The notes under the pieces: model-generated
The model's input: the letters and a program-made list of their open reading frames with translations, nothing else
What the model was told of the DNA's origin: nothing
Database searches by the model: none
Program-made: the position numbers and the translations under genes
Part shown: piece after piece, positions 1 through 8,702 of the stretch
Numbering within the stretch: the stretch's first letter is position 1
Layout: every line of letters starts with the position of its first letter
Assembly (NCBI GenBank): GCA_023415935.1
Contig: JAEZIX010000010.1
Span: 1-26,401, forward strand
DNA length: 26,401 nt
Direction: 5' to 3'
Origin: Cyanobacteria bacterium OH_CDB_20
GTDB lineage: Bacteria > Cyanobacteriota > Vampirovibrionia > Gastranaerophilales > Gastranaerophilaceae

Positions 1-176
1 CAAGTACCTTGTTGAGGAGCGCAGCATCCGCATCCGTGTGTAAGACCTGAAATGTCTTTAATTTCTTTACATTTTGTCCATTTTCCTTCTTGTGGAATAG
101 GAGCAGGGCTTCCTTTAACGCCGCGAGCTACACAACATTGGTTTTCGATTTCGTGTGTCAATTGAATGTGATCCAT
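1..176 (-). CDS. NifU-like iron-sulfur scaffold family protein, 5' part only
   Basis: Partial gene running off the left edge: 58 complete codons from an ATG at 176. A strong ribosome binding site (AGGAGG) lies just upstream of the start on the minus strand. The visible N-terminus has a paired Cys (QCCVARG, about residues 13-19), a PAPIPQEGKW stretch, and DISGLTHGCGCCAPQQGT near the cut end, so it is cysteine-rich. From memory this resembles small proteins annotated as iron-sulfur cluster assembly scaffold (NifU-like), often encoded beside a 'GGGtGRT' protein in anaerobic bacteria. The GCGCC motif would fit Fe-S or metal binding. The partner gene, if present, would be outside the window. That it is a gene is clear; the family name rests on recollected similarity over a short stretch. 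Confidence 0.65.
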   Translation of the reverse strand, partial: MDHIQLTHEIENQCCVARGVKGSPAPIPQEGKWTKCKEIKDISGLTHGCGCCAPQQGT

Positions 177-294
177 GGGACCTCCTTTTATTAATTACAA
201 TGTTTATACTCTATTTTAGTAGCATGTCCTAACCCAAGTTGCTACCAATAAAATTATATTATAAAAAAAATTGAATGTGAAAAAAATCTCGATA

Positions 295-990
295 TTAATC
301 ACTGAATTTTAATTTTATAAGAGTATAAATATAGCTTAAAGTAAATGAGATAAGGTTTCTTTTTGTTTTTCCGTGTTTTCTGTTTTTGAAGTAGTACGGA
401 ATTTCTTTTATTTTAAAGTTTTTATTGTGTTTGTTAAGTTTGAATAAGATTTCTTCTATGATGTCAAAATTTTCGCATTTAAGATTAAGTTCTTTTAGTT
501 GTTTTGTGTCATAAAGTTTTAGACTGTTTGAAATATCCTTACAGTTTAGACCTAGGAAGAATCCGTATGTCTTATTTAATGTTTGGGATAAAATTTTCAG
601 AATAAAATTGTTGTCTGTTTTTCCGCCATCAATGTACCTTGAGGCGATTACAACATCAAAATCATCTTTGTATTTCAAAAGCTCTAATAAAAATTCAGGG
701 CTGTGGGAGCCGTCTGCGTCCATAAAAATTGTTTTTATGCCATTTGTGGATTTTATGCCAGTTTCTACCGCATTGCAGTAGTTATTTCCTTCTTGCCTTT
801 TAATATAAGTTACATTGTTTTTAAGGCAAATTTCTTCAGTGTTATCAGTGGCTTCAATTGTGTCTATAACTAATATTTCATAGGAATAGCCACTGTTTTT
901 CATTATTGCAGAAAGTTTTGGCAAAATTTCTTTTAAATTTTCAGCCTCTTCATATGCAGGTATAATTATGCTTACATCAATTTTATTCAT
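295..990 (-). CDS. Family 2 (GT-A) glycosyltransferase, DPM1-like
   Basis: A 231-residue protein from ATG 990; an in-frame GTG at 1014 would add eight residues but is less likely. The N-terminus VSIIIPAYEEAENL is the classic GT2 nucleotide-sugar binding strand, and MDADGSHSPEF (D91-x-D93) is the metal-binding DxD motif. VVIASRYIDGG after it is typical of polyprenyl-phosphate sugar synthases (dolichol-phosphate mannose synthase or GtrB-like). It probably moves a sugar from a nucleotide donor to a lipid phosphate at the inner membrane face. No C-terminal transmembrane helix is obvious, only a hydrophobic, basic tail. The usual VDDGSxDGT loop is changed to VIDTIEATDNT. No other polysaccharide gene is adjacent, so the acceptor is unknown. 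It is transcribed divergently from fliP. Confidence 0.85.
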   Translation of the reverse strand: MNKIDVSIIIPAYEEAENLKEILPKLSAIMKNSGYSYEILVIDTIEATDNTEEICLKNNVTYIKRQEGNNYCNAVETGIKSTNGIKTIFMDADGSHSPEFLLELLKYKDDFDVVIASRYIDGGKTDNNFILKILSQTLNKTYGFFLGLNCKDISNSLKLYDTKQLKELNLKCENFDIIEEILFKLNKHNKNFKIKEIPYYFKNRKHGKTKRNLISFTLSYIYTLIKLKFSD

Positions 991-1046
991 TTTTACATTA
1001 TACAGAATAGCCACCTATTTGCTACATCATGAAGTTTGATTAAGAA

Positions 1047-1076
1047 TTGGAAAAAAAAACAAACTGCTTATATGAT
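1047..1076 (+). promoter_or_regulatory. Predicted sigma-70-type promoter of the fliP operon
   Basis: A -35 TTGGAA (1047-1052) and a -10 TATGAT (1071-1076) are separated by 18 bases, partly an A-tract. They lie about 60 bases before the chosen fliP start. No sigma-28 or sigma-54 flagellar promoter pattern was noticed here. Predicted by eye only. Confidence 0.5.
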
Positions 1077-1138
1077 ATTAATGAGTATCTGTGTCTAAAC
1101 ACGCAGAAAAAGACCCTAAATTGAGGAGGTTTAAATTA

Positions 1139-1903
1139 ATGAAACTTTTGCATAAAAGTCTTATGGGACTTGTATTTGCATTCTTTATAACAATGATAAT
1201 GCCGCATTCTGCTCACGCAGCAGCTGCTTTTCCGACAATATCAATAGGAATGACTAACGCTAATACTCCACAGGAGTTTACACAGGGTGTACAAATCCTT
1301 GTTATGCTTACAATACTGGCATTAGCTCCAAGTATTTTAATCATGACAACAGCGTTTATAAGAATAATTATTGTTCTTGCTCTTACGAGGCAAGCAATTG
1401 GTACATCATCTCTTCCTCCCAATCAGGTTCTAGCAGGGCTTGCGTTAATTTTGACATTCTTTGTTATGGCTCCTACTTTTAACAAAATCAATAATGATGC
1501 GGTGCAGCCATATCTTAAAAACCAGATAACGCAACAGGTTGCACTTGAAAAAACGATTCAACCGATGCGTGAATTTATGATTAAACATACTAATGAAAAA
1601 GAGATTGCGCTCTTTATGAATATGGCAAAAATCGAGAAACCTAAGAACTGGAAGGATGTTCCGACATATATTATCTTGCCTTCGTTTGTTTTAAGTGAAT
1701 TAAAAGTTGCATTTACAATCGGTTTTGTTATATTCTTGCCGTTCCTAGTTATTGATATTATTGTCGCAAGTATTCTTGTTTCGATGGGTATGGTATTCTT
1801 GCCGCCAACAGTTGTTGCAATGCCTTTCAAGATAATATTGTTTGTACTTATAGACGGCTGGTACCTAATAACCAAGTCGCTTTTGGAAAGTTTTATGGTG
1901 TAA
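1139..1903 (+). CDS. fliP: Flagellar type III export gate protein FliP
   Basis: Integral membrane subunit that, with FliQ and FliR, forms the export-gate channel of the flagellar type III secretion system. The start at 1139 is chosen because GAGGAGG lies nine bases upstream and the resulting N-terminus is a signal peptide (hydrophobic core ending PHSAHA), as in other FliP proteins, which are cleaved. A longer reading from GTG 1091 lacks such support. The 254-residue length matches the family (about 245). The conserved stretch NQVLAGLALILTFFVMAP is the FliP signature, and LPSFVLSELKVAFTIGF is also typical. It is the first gene of a tight run with fliQ 12 bases downstream. FliO, often encoded just upstream, is not seen. 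Confidence 0.96.
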   Translation: MKLLHKSLMGLVFAFFITMIMPHSAHAAAAFPTISIGMTNANTPQEFTQGVQILVMLTILALAPSILIMTTAFIRIIIVLALTRQAIGTSSLPPNQVLAGLALILTFFVMAPTFNKINNDAVQPYLKNQITQQVALEKTIQPMREFMIKHTNEKEIALFMNMAKIEKPKNWKDVPTYIILPSFVLSELKVAFTIGFVIFLPFLVIDIIVASILVSMGMVFLPPTVVAMPFKIILFVLIDGWYLITKSLLESFMV

Positions 1904-1915
1904 AGGAAGTATAGG

Positions 1916-2182
1916 ATGGACCAGTCACAGTTTTTAACTTTATTACAGAGTGTTTTATTTTTAATATTGGAGCTCTCAGCGCCAGTGCTTCTTGTAAGTG
2001 TGGTGGTGGGGCTTACAATAAGTATTTTTCAGTCGGTTACTCAGATACAAGAGTCAACTCTTACCTTTGTACCTAAAATTATCGCGGGTATTTTGACCCT
2101 TATTCTAACTCTGCCGTGGATGATGAATACTTTTATACACAGCGTTACTGAATGGTTTAATCAAATAAAAGGTATGATTTAG
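1916..2182 (+). CDS. fliQ: Flagellar type III export gate protein FliQ
   Basis: An 88-residue protein with two transmembrane helices, the standard size for FliQ. The segment VGLTISIFQSVTQIQEST followed by LTFVPKIIAG is the family hallmark. It assembles around the FliP-FliR core as part of the export gate in the basal-body membrane. A purine-rich ribosome binding site (AAGGAAG) precedes the ATG. It sits between fliP and fliR in the conserved order, and its position and motif leave no realistic alternative. Confidence 0.96.
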   Translation: MDQSQFLTLLQSVLFLILELSAPVLLVSVVVGLTISIFQSVTQIQESTLTFVPKIIAGILTLILTLPWMMNTFIHSVTEWFNQIKGMI

Positions 2183-2203
2183 ATGGGATTATTGATTTAA
2201 GAA

Positions 2204-2983
2204 ATGGATTTATTACAACTCTTATCAGTAAAAAATATTATTGGCTTTGTTATTATAATAACAAGGCTTTCAGGCATGATTACGACTGCACCGTTTTTTT
2301 CAACATATCCTATTCCTAATCAAATAAAAGTTTGGCTTGTTACGCTTGTTGCTTTTGTAATTTATCCAATGGTAGTTGCAAAAACCCATTTTACAGCTCC
2401 TACGGATATGATCGAGATGACTTTGGTTCTTGCAAAAGAGTTTGCAATAGGAGCGCTAATTGGTTTTCTTGCGAGTTTGATTATCGGCGCTGTTCAAATG
2501 GGCGGACAAATTATTGCAATGCAATCAGGACTTGCAATGAGTAACGTGTTTGACCCGACAACGCAATCGCAAGTGCCTATCATAAGTGAATTTTATGTTT
2601 TGCTTACGATGGTCGTGTTTTTTGCAATAGACGCGCATCACTGGCTTTTTGCAATTGTTTATCAAAGTTTTATGAAAATACCGCCGGGTCTTAATCTCGT
2701 GATTGCTCCTCAAATGGTTGAGCAGGTTTTATATCTTTCTTCTAAGATGTTTGAAGTTGCGGTAGGACTTGTAATGCCTGTTTTTTGCGTTCTGTTTGTT
2801 CTTGAGGTTTTACTGGGAGTGCTTTCAAAAATGATACCGCAGATGAATATCTTTATGGTTTCTCTTCCAATAAAAATATATCTCGGTTTATTTTTAATGA
2901 TGATGTTTATGCTTCACGTTGAAGATTATATTGTACAGGTAATTCAAACCTATATGGCAAGTATAGTTAAGATGTTTATGTAA
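2204..2983 (+). CDS. fliR: Flagellar type III export gate protein FliR
   Basis: A 259-residue polytopic membrane protein, the usual FliR length, with several hydrophobic helices and the conserved early segment ITRLSGMITTAPFFS followed by IPNQIKVWLV. It supplies the remaining strand of the FliP5-FliQ4-FliR1 export gate. GGQIIAMQSGLAMSNVFDP is characteristic of the family. The start at 2204 has only a weak ribosome binding site (TTAAGAA) and lies 21 bases after the fliQ stop. A five-codon ATG-to-TAA reading frame fills that gap, so translation may depend on coupling to fliQ. Confidence 0.95.
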   Translation: MDLLQLLSVKNIIGFVIIITRLSGMITTAPFFSTYPIPNQIKVWLVTLVAFVIYPMVVAKTHFTAPTDMIEMTLVLAKEFAIGALIGFLASLIIGAVQMGGQIIAMQSGLAMSNVFDPTTQSQVPIISEFYVLLTMVVFFAIDAHHWLFAIVYQSFMKIPPGLNLVIAPQMVEQVLYLSSKMFEVAVGLVMPVFCVLFVLEVLLGVLSKMIPQMNIFMVSLPIKIYLGLFLMMMFMLHVEDYIVQVIQTYMASIVKMFM

Positions 2984-2991
2984 GGGGAAAA

Positions 2992-4068
2992 ATGGCAAAC
3001 GAAGAAAAAACAGAAAGCGCCACCCCCAAACGACGGGATGATGAGCGGAAGAAAGGAAACATACCCAAAACACAGGATTTTACTTCTGCGTTGATGCTTT
3101 CTGTCTCAATAGGGCTTGTCATAATGATGTCGCCTAAAATCATGGCTGATATGGAAAGAGTTATGTACTATGCCTTCAGTGATTTCAATATTGCAATATC
3201 TGATACCAAAGATTTGATGGGCTTTTTGGCTCCTTATGCTCAAATAACTGGTATAATAGTTGTGCCGTTTTTAGTTATATTAATGGTGCTCGCTCTTCTT
3301 GTTGTAAGAATGCAGGTCGGATTTGTATTTGCATCTGAGAGGATAAAGCCTACTCTTGACAGGCTTAAACCTACTGCAATTCTTCAAGGTTTAAAGAGAA
3401 TTTTCAACCCGTTTGCGGTCAAAAATCTTGTCGAACTGACAAAAAATATTTTGAAAGTTATTATTGTCGGAAGCTGCGGCTATTCAGTAATTAATTCAAG
3501 AAAAGAAGAGCTCTTCGCTTTGATTGGTATGGATGTACAGACTTCGCTTGCCGTACTAAGCAGTATATTGGTTAACATGCTTATAAACATGTGCGCAGTT
3601 ATGTTGATACTGGGCTTTTTAGATAAAAAATATCAGGACTATGAGTATGAAAAGTCAATTAAAATGACTAAACAAGAGATAAAAGATGAATATAAAAATG
3701 TTGAAGGGGATCCTAAAATCAAAGCAAGAATTAAATCTGCACAAATGAAGATGATGAGACAAAAGATGATGGCGCAGGTACCTACGGCAGATGTTGTTGT
3801 TACAAACCCTACACATTATGCTGTTGCGATAAAATATGATAGAAAAGTTTCTGCAGCGCCAATTGTTGTAGCCAAAGGTGTTGACTATATTGCTTTTAAA
3901 ATAAAAGAGATTGCCCAGGAAAATAAGGTTCCTATTGTTGAAAATAAACCTCTTGCAAGATCTTTATATAAGCTTGTTCCCGTGGATGGTGTGATTCCGG
4001 CAGATTTATATGTAGCAGTAGCCGAAGTTCTCGCTTACGTATATAATAGAAATAAGACTGGGGTTTAA
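2992..4068 (+). CDS. flhB: Flagellar export switch protein FlhB
   Basis: The 358-residue export-specificity switch. The N-terminus is polar and charged (EKTESATPKRRDDERKKG, as in most FlhB), followed by four transmembrane helices to about residue 210. The cytoplasmic domain then carries the autocleavage motif N272-P273-T274-H275 in VVTNPTHYAVAIKYD. Cleavage between Asn and Pro is what shifts export from rod/hook to filament substrates, so this copy should be functional. The gene begins eight bases after fliR with a good ribosome binding site (AAGGGGAAAA) and ends three bases before flhA. Confidence 0.97.
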   Translation: MANEEKTESATPKRRDDERKKGNIPKTQDFTSALMLSVSIGLVIMMSPKIMADMERVMYYAFSDFNIAISDTKDLMGFLAPYAQITGIIVVPFLVILMVLALLVVRMQVGFVFASERIKPTLDRLKPTAILQGLKRIFNPFAVKNLVELTKNILKVIIVGSCGYSVINSRKEELFALIGMDVQTSLAVLSSILVNMLINMCAVMLILGFLDKKYQDYEYEKSIKMTKQEIKDEYKNVEGDPKIKARIKSAQMKMMRQKMMAQVPTADVVVTNPTHYAVAIKYDRKVSAAPIVVAKGVDYIAFKIKEIAQENKVPIVENKPLARSLYKLVPVDGVIPADLYVAVAEVLAYVYNRNKTGV

Positions 4069-4071
4069 TTA

Positions 4072-6189
4072 ATGAATTTTAACTTGGCAAGTATACTAAA
4101 AAATAATGACGTAGTCCTAGCGGTAGGGCTTGTTATCATTATTTGTATGATGGTACTTCCTTTGCCTCCTCAGCTTTTGGACTTTTTATTAACAATAAAT
4201 ATTTCACTCTCAATAATGATAATGCTTGTTTGTTTGTTTACAAAAGAGCCTTTGGATTATTCATCATTTCCTGTGATCCTTTTGATTGCAACGATTTTTA
4301 GATTGGGTCTAAATGTAAGTTCAACAAGATTAATTCTGCTTTATGGTGAAGCAGGAGAAGTAATACACTCGTTTGGTGAGTTCGTTGTAGGCGGTAACTA
4401 CGTTGTAGGTTTTATTCTTTTTATAATACTTGTAATTATTAACTTTATGGTAATTACAGGTGGTGCAAGCCGTGTCGCTGAAGTATCTGCAAGGTTTACA
4501 TTGGATAGTATGCCGGGTAAACAATTGAGTATTGATGCGGATTTAAACTCTGGATTGATAAACGAAGAACAGGCAAAAGCGAGAAGAAGAAAACTTGAAA
4601 GAGAAGCAGATTTCTACGGTACAATGGATGGTGCTTCGAAGTTTGTAAAAGGTGATGCAACAGCAGGTATCATTATTACAGTTATTAATATTGCTGCAGG
4701 GTTGGTTATAGGTGTTTGGCAGTTAAAAATGGATGTCATGACTGCTGCCGGTACTTACACATTGCTTACTGTTGGAGACGGTCTTGTTTCTCAAATTCCT
4801 GCACTTCTTATATCTTTTGCAACAGGTTTGATAATTTCAAGAGCAGCCGGTCAAGATACTTCCTTAAGTGATGATATCAAAAGGGAAATGTTCTCTAATC
4901 CTATTGTTTTAGGAGTTGTATCAGGGTTGCTAGGGCTTTTAGGAATAGTTCCGGGTATGCCAACAATTCCTTTTCTTGGAGTCGCTGCAGTAGTTGGATA
5001 TCTCGGCTATAAGAAATCCAAGGAAATAGCTGATAAAAAAGTTGCCGATGAAAAACAAAAACAAGATGATGAAGAAAAACAAAAACTTGATAAAATTGCT
5101 AAAAAACGTAAAAAAGCAACCAGAGAAAGTGTTATGGAGCTTCTTACAGTTGAAGCTATTGAGATAGAAATAGGTTACAGGCTTGTACCTCTTTTAGATG
5201 TTGAAAAGGGTGGCGACTTGCTTGAGAGAATTGCCCAAATAAGAAGACAGACAGCGCTAGAGCTTGGTATTGTTCTTCCTTCTATAAGGGTGCGTGATAA
5301 CTTGCAGCTTGCGCCAAATAATTACCAGATTAAACTTAAAGGTGTTGCTTTAGAATCAGGCGAGATTTATGTTGATAGATTCTTAGCCATGAATTCAATG
5401 GGAGGAGAAGAAAATCCTAATATTCAGGGAATTCATGCCGTAGAACCTGCGTTTGGTCTTCCTGCAATTTGGGTTGAAGATAAAGATAAAGAATTAGTTG
5501 AAGCTCAAGGCTATACTGTTGTCAGCCCTTCTGCTGTTGTTTCTACTCATATTACTGAAGTTATTAAGAAAAATGCTTCAGAAATTCTCTCAAGAGCGGA
5601 CGTTCAACAGCTTATTGATAATCTTAAAAAAGAAGTGTCAGAAGAGTATGTAAACGATTTGATGAAAGAGATTTCAACTGCTGAAGTTCAGCAAGTTATG
5701 CAAAACCTTTTAAAAGAAAGACTTTCAGTAAGAGATTTAAAAACCATTCTTGAAACTACAAGTTTGCAGGGCAGATTAAGTAAAAATCCTGATTTCCTTA
5801 CAGAACAGGTACGTCAGGCTTTAGCTAGAAGTATATGCAGGCAAAATCTCTCTGATACAGGTGATTTGCTTGTTATTACATTATCGCCTGATATTGAAAA
5901 TACAATTGTTCAAGGTATAAGTCCTGATGGTCAAAATCTAATGCTTGCACCTGATTTTACAAAAAGACTTTTGGATTCTTTGAACCTTGAACTTGAAAAA
6001 GCTATTACAAACCACGGTTCTCAGCCGGTAATTTTATGTTCTTCACCGGTGAGATTGCCTTTTAGAAGATTAATTGAAAGAACCTATCCTCAAATCTCAG
6101 TTATGTCGTATAATGAAATCAGCAACAATACAAAAGCAAAATCTGTAGGTGTTGTTCAGTTTACGGCAAAAGCAGGAGTGCAAAGGTAA
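4072..6189 (+). CDS. flhA: Flagellar export apparatus protein FlhA
   Basis: A 705-residue protein of the FHIPEP family. The first 320 or so residues contain eight predicted transmembrane segments and the signature SSFPVILLIATIFRLGLNV with SSTRLIL after it. A charged linker (about residues 320-350, many Lys, Glu and Asp) leads to the cytosolic domain that forms the nonameric ring receiving export substrates and chaperones. The conserved SRVAEVSARFTLDSMPGKQ loop and the following acidic, basic segment are present. Length is normal for the family. The start lies three bases after the flhB stop. Unlike many genomes, flhF and flhG do not follow; a PilZ gene does. Confidence 0.97.
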   Translation: MNFNLASILKNNDVVLAVGLVIIICMMVLPLPPQLLDFLLTINISLSIMIMLVCLFTKEPLDYSSFPVILLIATIFRLGLNVSSTRLILLYGEAGEVIHSFGEFVVGGNYVVGFILFIILVIINFMVITGGASRVAEVSARFTLDSMPGKQLSIDADLNSGLINEEQAKARRRKLEREADFYGTMDGASKFVKGDATAGIIITVINIAAGLVIGVWQLKMDVMTAAGTYTLLTVGDGLVSQIPALLISFATGLIISRAAGQDTSLSDDIKREMFSNPIVLGVVSGLLGLLGIVPGMPTIPFLGVAAVVGYLGYKKSKEIADKKVADEKQKQDDEEKQKLDKIAKKRKKATRESVMELLTVEAIEIEIGYRLVPLLDVEKGGDLLERIAQIRRQTALELGIVLPSIRVRDNLQLAPNNYQIKLKGVALESGEIYVDRFLAMNSMGGEENPNIQGIHAVEPAFGLPAIWVEDKDKELVEAQGYTVVSPSAVVSTHITEVIKKNASEILSRADVQQLIDNLKKEVSEEYVNDLMKEISTAEVQQVMQNLLKERLSVRDLKTILETTSLQGRLSKNPDFLTEQVRQALARSICRQNLSDTGDLLVITLSPDIENTIVQGISPDGQNLMLAPDFTKRLLDSLNLELEKAITNHGSQPVILCSSPVRLPFRRLIERTYPQISVMSYNEISNNTKAKSVGVVQFTAKAGVQR

Positions 6190-6192
6190 TTT

Positions 6193-6780
6193 ATGAAAAA
6201 TTATATTTCGAAAAATGCAAAATTTAGAATAATACCAACAGATCCGGAAGGCGCTACGGTTGTTACCGTTGAAGATATTGCTCTTGATTATTTTACAATC
6301 AAACCTGAAACAGAAGAAGGTTTAAAACCTCAAGAACATATTGAATTCTTTTCTTTAACGCCTCAGGGTTTATTATATTTCGAGTCAATAATAAAAGAAA
6401 TTTCAGAAGACGGAATAAAAGTTTTATACCCAATATCACACAAATTTTTGCAAAGAAGAGAATATACAAGGGTTGATTTGGATAAGGCGATAGAGCTTTA
6501 TGATGAAACAACTCCAATACCTTCTAAAATTATAGATATTAGTGCTGGAGGCCTCAAACTGTCTTCAACAGAACAGCTTTTATTAACAAAAGATTATAAA
6601 ATAAGCGTTAATCTTGACGTTAACGTTTCGGTAAATTGCTTGTTTCATCCTATAAGAATTGAATCCGATAATATGCTTGGATATACAGTATCCGGTCGAT
6701 TTATGTTACTTAAGAATATTGATAGAATAGCATTAGTGCAATATTGCTTTAAAAAGCAAATGGAAAACCAAAATAAATAA
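6193..6780 (+). CDS. PilZ-domain c-di-GMP effector, YcgR-like
   Basis: A 195-residue soluble protein with an N-terminal beta-rich half (about 1-80, YcgR/PilZN-like) and a C-terminal PilZ domain. The c-di-GMP binding signature is complete: R89-x3-R93 (QRREYTRVD) at the domain start and D115-x-S117-x-x-G120 (DISAGGLKL). In other bacteria such proteins bind c-di-GMP and brake or bias the flagellar motor. Here it starts three bases after flhA with an AAAGG ribosome binding site, so it is almost certainly co-expressed with the export gate. The motor-brake role is inferred from context and architecture; a role in regulating export is also possible. Confidence 0.85.
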   Translation: MKNYISKNAKFRIIPTDPEGATVVTVEDIALDYFTIKPETEEGLKPQEHIEFFSLTPQGLLYFESIIKEISEDGIKVLYPISHKFLQRREYTRVDLDKAIELYDETTPIPSKIIDISAGGLKLSSTEQLLLTKDYKISVNLDVNVSVNCLFHPIRIESDNMLGYTVSGRFMLLKNIDRIALVQYCFKKQMENQNK

Positions 6781-6793
6781 GTGAGAAAAGCGA

Positions 6794-6997
6794 ATGTATT
6801 CAAAAGATGTAGCTACTTTTATTGCTAGTCTTTCTGTTTTAGTTCTGGGAACAGTGTTTTTTGTGCATGTTTACTGCTTTGATTATTCTCTTTTAAAGTA
6901 TTCTTTCTTTACAAGAGTTCTCCCTGCTTCAGCTTTGCTGGGTTTATTCGGGTATTTTATAGGTAAGATATTAGATTATGCAAAAGTTAAAAAATAG
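6794..6997 (+). CDS. Small two-helix membrane protein, unrecognised
   Basis: A 67-residue protein with two predicted transmembrane helices (about residues 8-28 and 42-61), a short loop between them and a basic tail (DYAKVKK). I do not recognise a family. It lies 13 bases after the PilZ gene, and its last 20 bases overlap the histidine kinase start in another frame, which suggests translational coupling. The ribosome binding site is weak (GTGAGAAAAG). Being locked between a c-di-GMP effector and a membrane sensor kinase, it may be a small membrane partner of one of them; that is inference. It could also be a conserved lineage-specific flagellar accessory. Confidence 0.65.
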   Translation: MYSKDVATFIASLSVLVLGTVFFVHVYCFDYSLLKYSFFTRVLPASALLGLFGYFIGKILDYAKVKK

Positions 6998-8693
6998 TGC
7001 AATATATAAATTGTATAAAGACCTTAAAGGTTTATTCACCTCAAAAGAAAGAAGATTAAGTTTTGAGTTTGCATTTTCAACCTGTCTTGTTATATTTGCA
7101 ATAGTATTTTTAATGTCATTTTTTATAAAGTCTTCATTAAATACGTTGAATTACAAGTATAATGACCAATCAGACTCTTTTAGATTATCTTTGGCCGCAA
7201 CAATTATTGATGCGCTGAACGAGGATGTAAAAAGCGGTGATTATGCCAACGTAACTAAGATGGTTCAGCATATGATAACTAACAGAGTTATTGCATACGT
7301 AATTATTGCTGAAAAATCAACCGGAAAAATTGTTTATTCTACAGTTTCTAAAAAAACATACAAGTTAACTAAAAATGGAGAAATAAGCAGTAGAAATAGT
7401 GTTTTTGGGGTATCAGAATATCTTAAAAGTAATGATGACAAGTATTCAATATATCTTGGTTTTTATAAGGATACTATTTTTAAAGAAACGTACGCAGATG
7501 TAACAAAACATTCGACTTATTTTGCTATTTCGTTTTTATTTGTAGGTTTCTTACTAGCGCTTGTTCTTTCGGGTAAAGTTACTAATCCTTTAGATTCTTT
7601 GATAAAAGCAACCAGTGAATTTGAAAAAGGGGACTTGTCTAACAGAGTTGAATTGACTTCTTATGCTGAGATTAATGAACTTATAAGTTCATATAATTCA
7701 ATGGTAGATACACTTCAAAGGTTGTATAGTTCTTTGGAAGCTAAAGTGCAGGAAAGAACCAGACAGTTAGAAGATGCCTATGAGGAGCTCCAAAGCACTC
7801 AGGCTATGATGGTTCATTCAGAGAAGATGAAATCTTTAGGTGAACTTGTTGCCGGTATTATGCATGAGATAAATAACCCTATTAACTTTATATATGGCAA
7901 TTTAAGCCATCTTTCAAACTATTCTAATGATTTGGTTAGAATAATTGATGAGTTTTCAAAATATGAAAATGAACTTTCCGAAGAACACCTCAAAGAGATC
8001 AAGGGATTGAAATCAGAACTTGATTACGCATTTATAAAATCAGATTTGCCTGATTTGATTAGAAGCTGTAAAGAAGGCACAGAAAGAACAAAGAACATTA
8101 TCCTTGATTTGAAAAACTTCTCAAGGATGGAAGAAATTGCATTAAGTAATGTTGATTTACCAAAGGAAATCGATACTACTTTAAACATACTTCACAACAA
8201 ATTGAAATATAATATAAATGTTCACAAAGAATATCAGGACAATCTCCCGAGAATTGAGGCATACGGCGGTCAATTGAACCAGGTATTTATGAACATTCTT
8301 GATAATGCCGCATATGCAATATCAGGAAGCGTTGATGAAGATGATAAAGACCACAAGGGTGATATCTGGATTAGAATAAAAACGGTAGATAATAATGTTG
8401 AAATCGAGTTTGAAGATAACGGAAAAGGTATGCCTGAAGATGTAATCGCAAAGATTTTCAATCCGTTTTTTACAACAAAACCTGTAGGTCAAGGCACAGG
8501 GCTTGGAATGTCAATCAGTTACAAAGTTATAAAAAATCATAATGGTGAGATAAAAGTAGAATCTGAAGTGGGAAAAGGGACTAAGTTTAGCATTAAACTT
8601 CCTATAACAAGGGAAAAAGAAGCGGCACTGCTTGTTGAGAAAAAGCCGGCTTTAGTTAAAGAAAACAGTGATGAGATTGTAATAATAGAATAG
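6978..8693 (+). CDS. Membrane sensor histidine kinase with HAMP domain
   Basis: A 571-residue hybrid of sensor and kinase. Transmembrane helix 1 is at about 29-49, a roughly 130-residue extracytoplasmic sensor region (Cache-like size) follows, and helix 2 is at about 180-200. Next come HAMP (NPLDSLIKATSEFEKGDLS), a coiled coil (about 245-280), and the kinase core. The H box is GELVAGIMHEINNPINF with phospho-acceptor H296, the N box has N443, the G1 box has D480 (EDNGKGMPEDV), and there is a G2 box (GQGTGLGMSI). All catalytic motifs look intact. It is ten bases upstream of a response regulator, its likely partner. The ligand is unknown. The start at 6978 overlaps the preceding small gene and has no strong ribosome binding site. 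Confidence 0.93.
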   Translation: MQKLKNSAIYKLYKDLKGLFTSKERRLSFEFAFSTCLVIFAIVFLMSFFIKSSLNTLNYKYNDQSDSFRLSLAATIIDALNEDVKSGDYANVTKMVQHMITNRVIAYVIIAEKSTGKIVYSTVSKKTYKLTKNGEISSRNSVFGVSEYLKSNDDKYSIYLGFYKDTIFKETYADVTKHSTYFAISFLFVGFLLALVLSGKVTNPLDSLIKATSEFEKGDLSNRVELTSYAEINELISSYNSMVDTLQRLYSSLEAKVQERTRQLEDAYEELQSTQAMMVHSEKMKSLGELVAGIMHEINNPINFIYGNLSHLSNYSNDLVRIIDEFSKYENELSEEHLKEIKGLKSELDYAFIKSDLPDLIRSCKEGTERTKNIILDLKNFSRMEEIALSNVDLPKEIDTTLNILHNKLKYNINVHKEYQDNLPRIEAYGGQLNQVFMNILDNAAYAISGSVDEDDKDHKGDIWIRIKTVDNNVEIEFEDNGKGMPEDVIAKIFNPFFTTKPVGQGTGLGMSISYKVIKNHNGEIKVESEVGKGTKFSIKLPITREKEAALLVEKKPALVKENSDEIVIIE

Positions 8694-8702
8694 TAGAGTG
8701 AT

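Noticed and set aside
2183..2200. Five-codon ATG-to-TAA frame between fliQ and fliR
   Set aside because: Too short to call a gene; it may be a relic of the fliR start or help coupling, but nothing supports a product.
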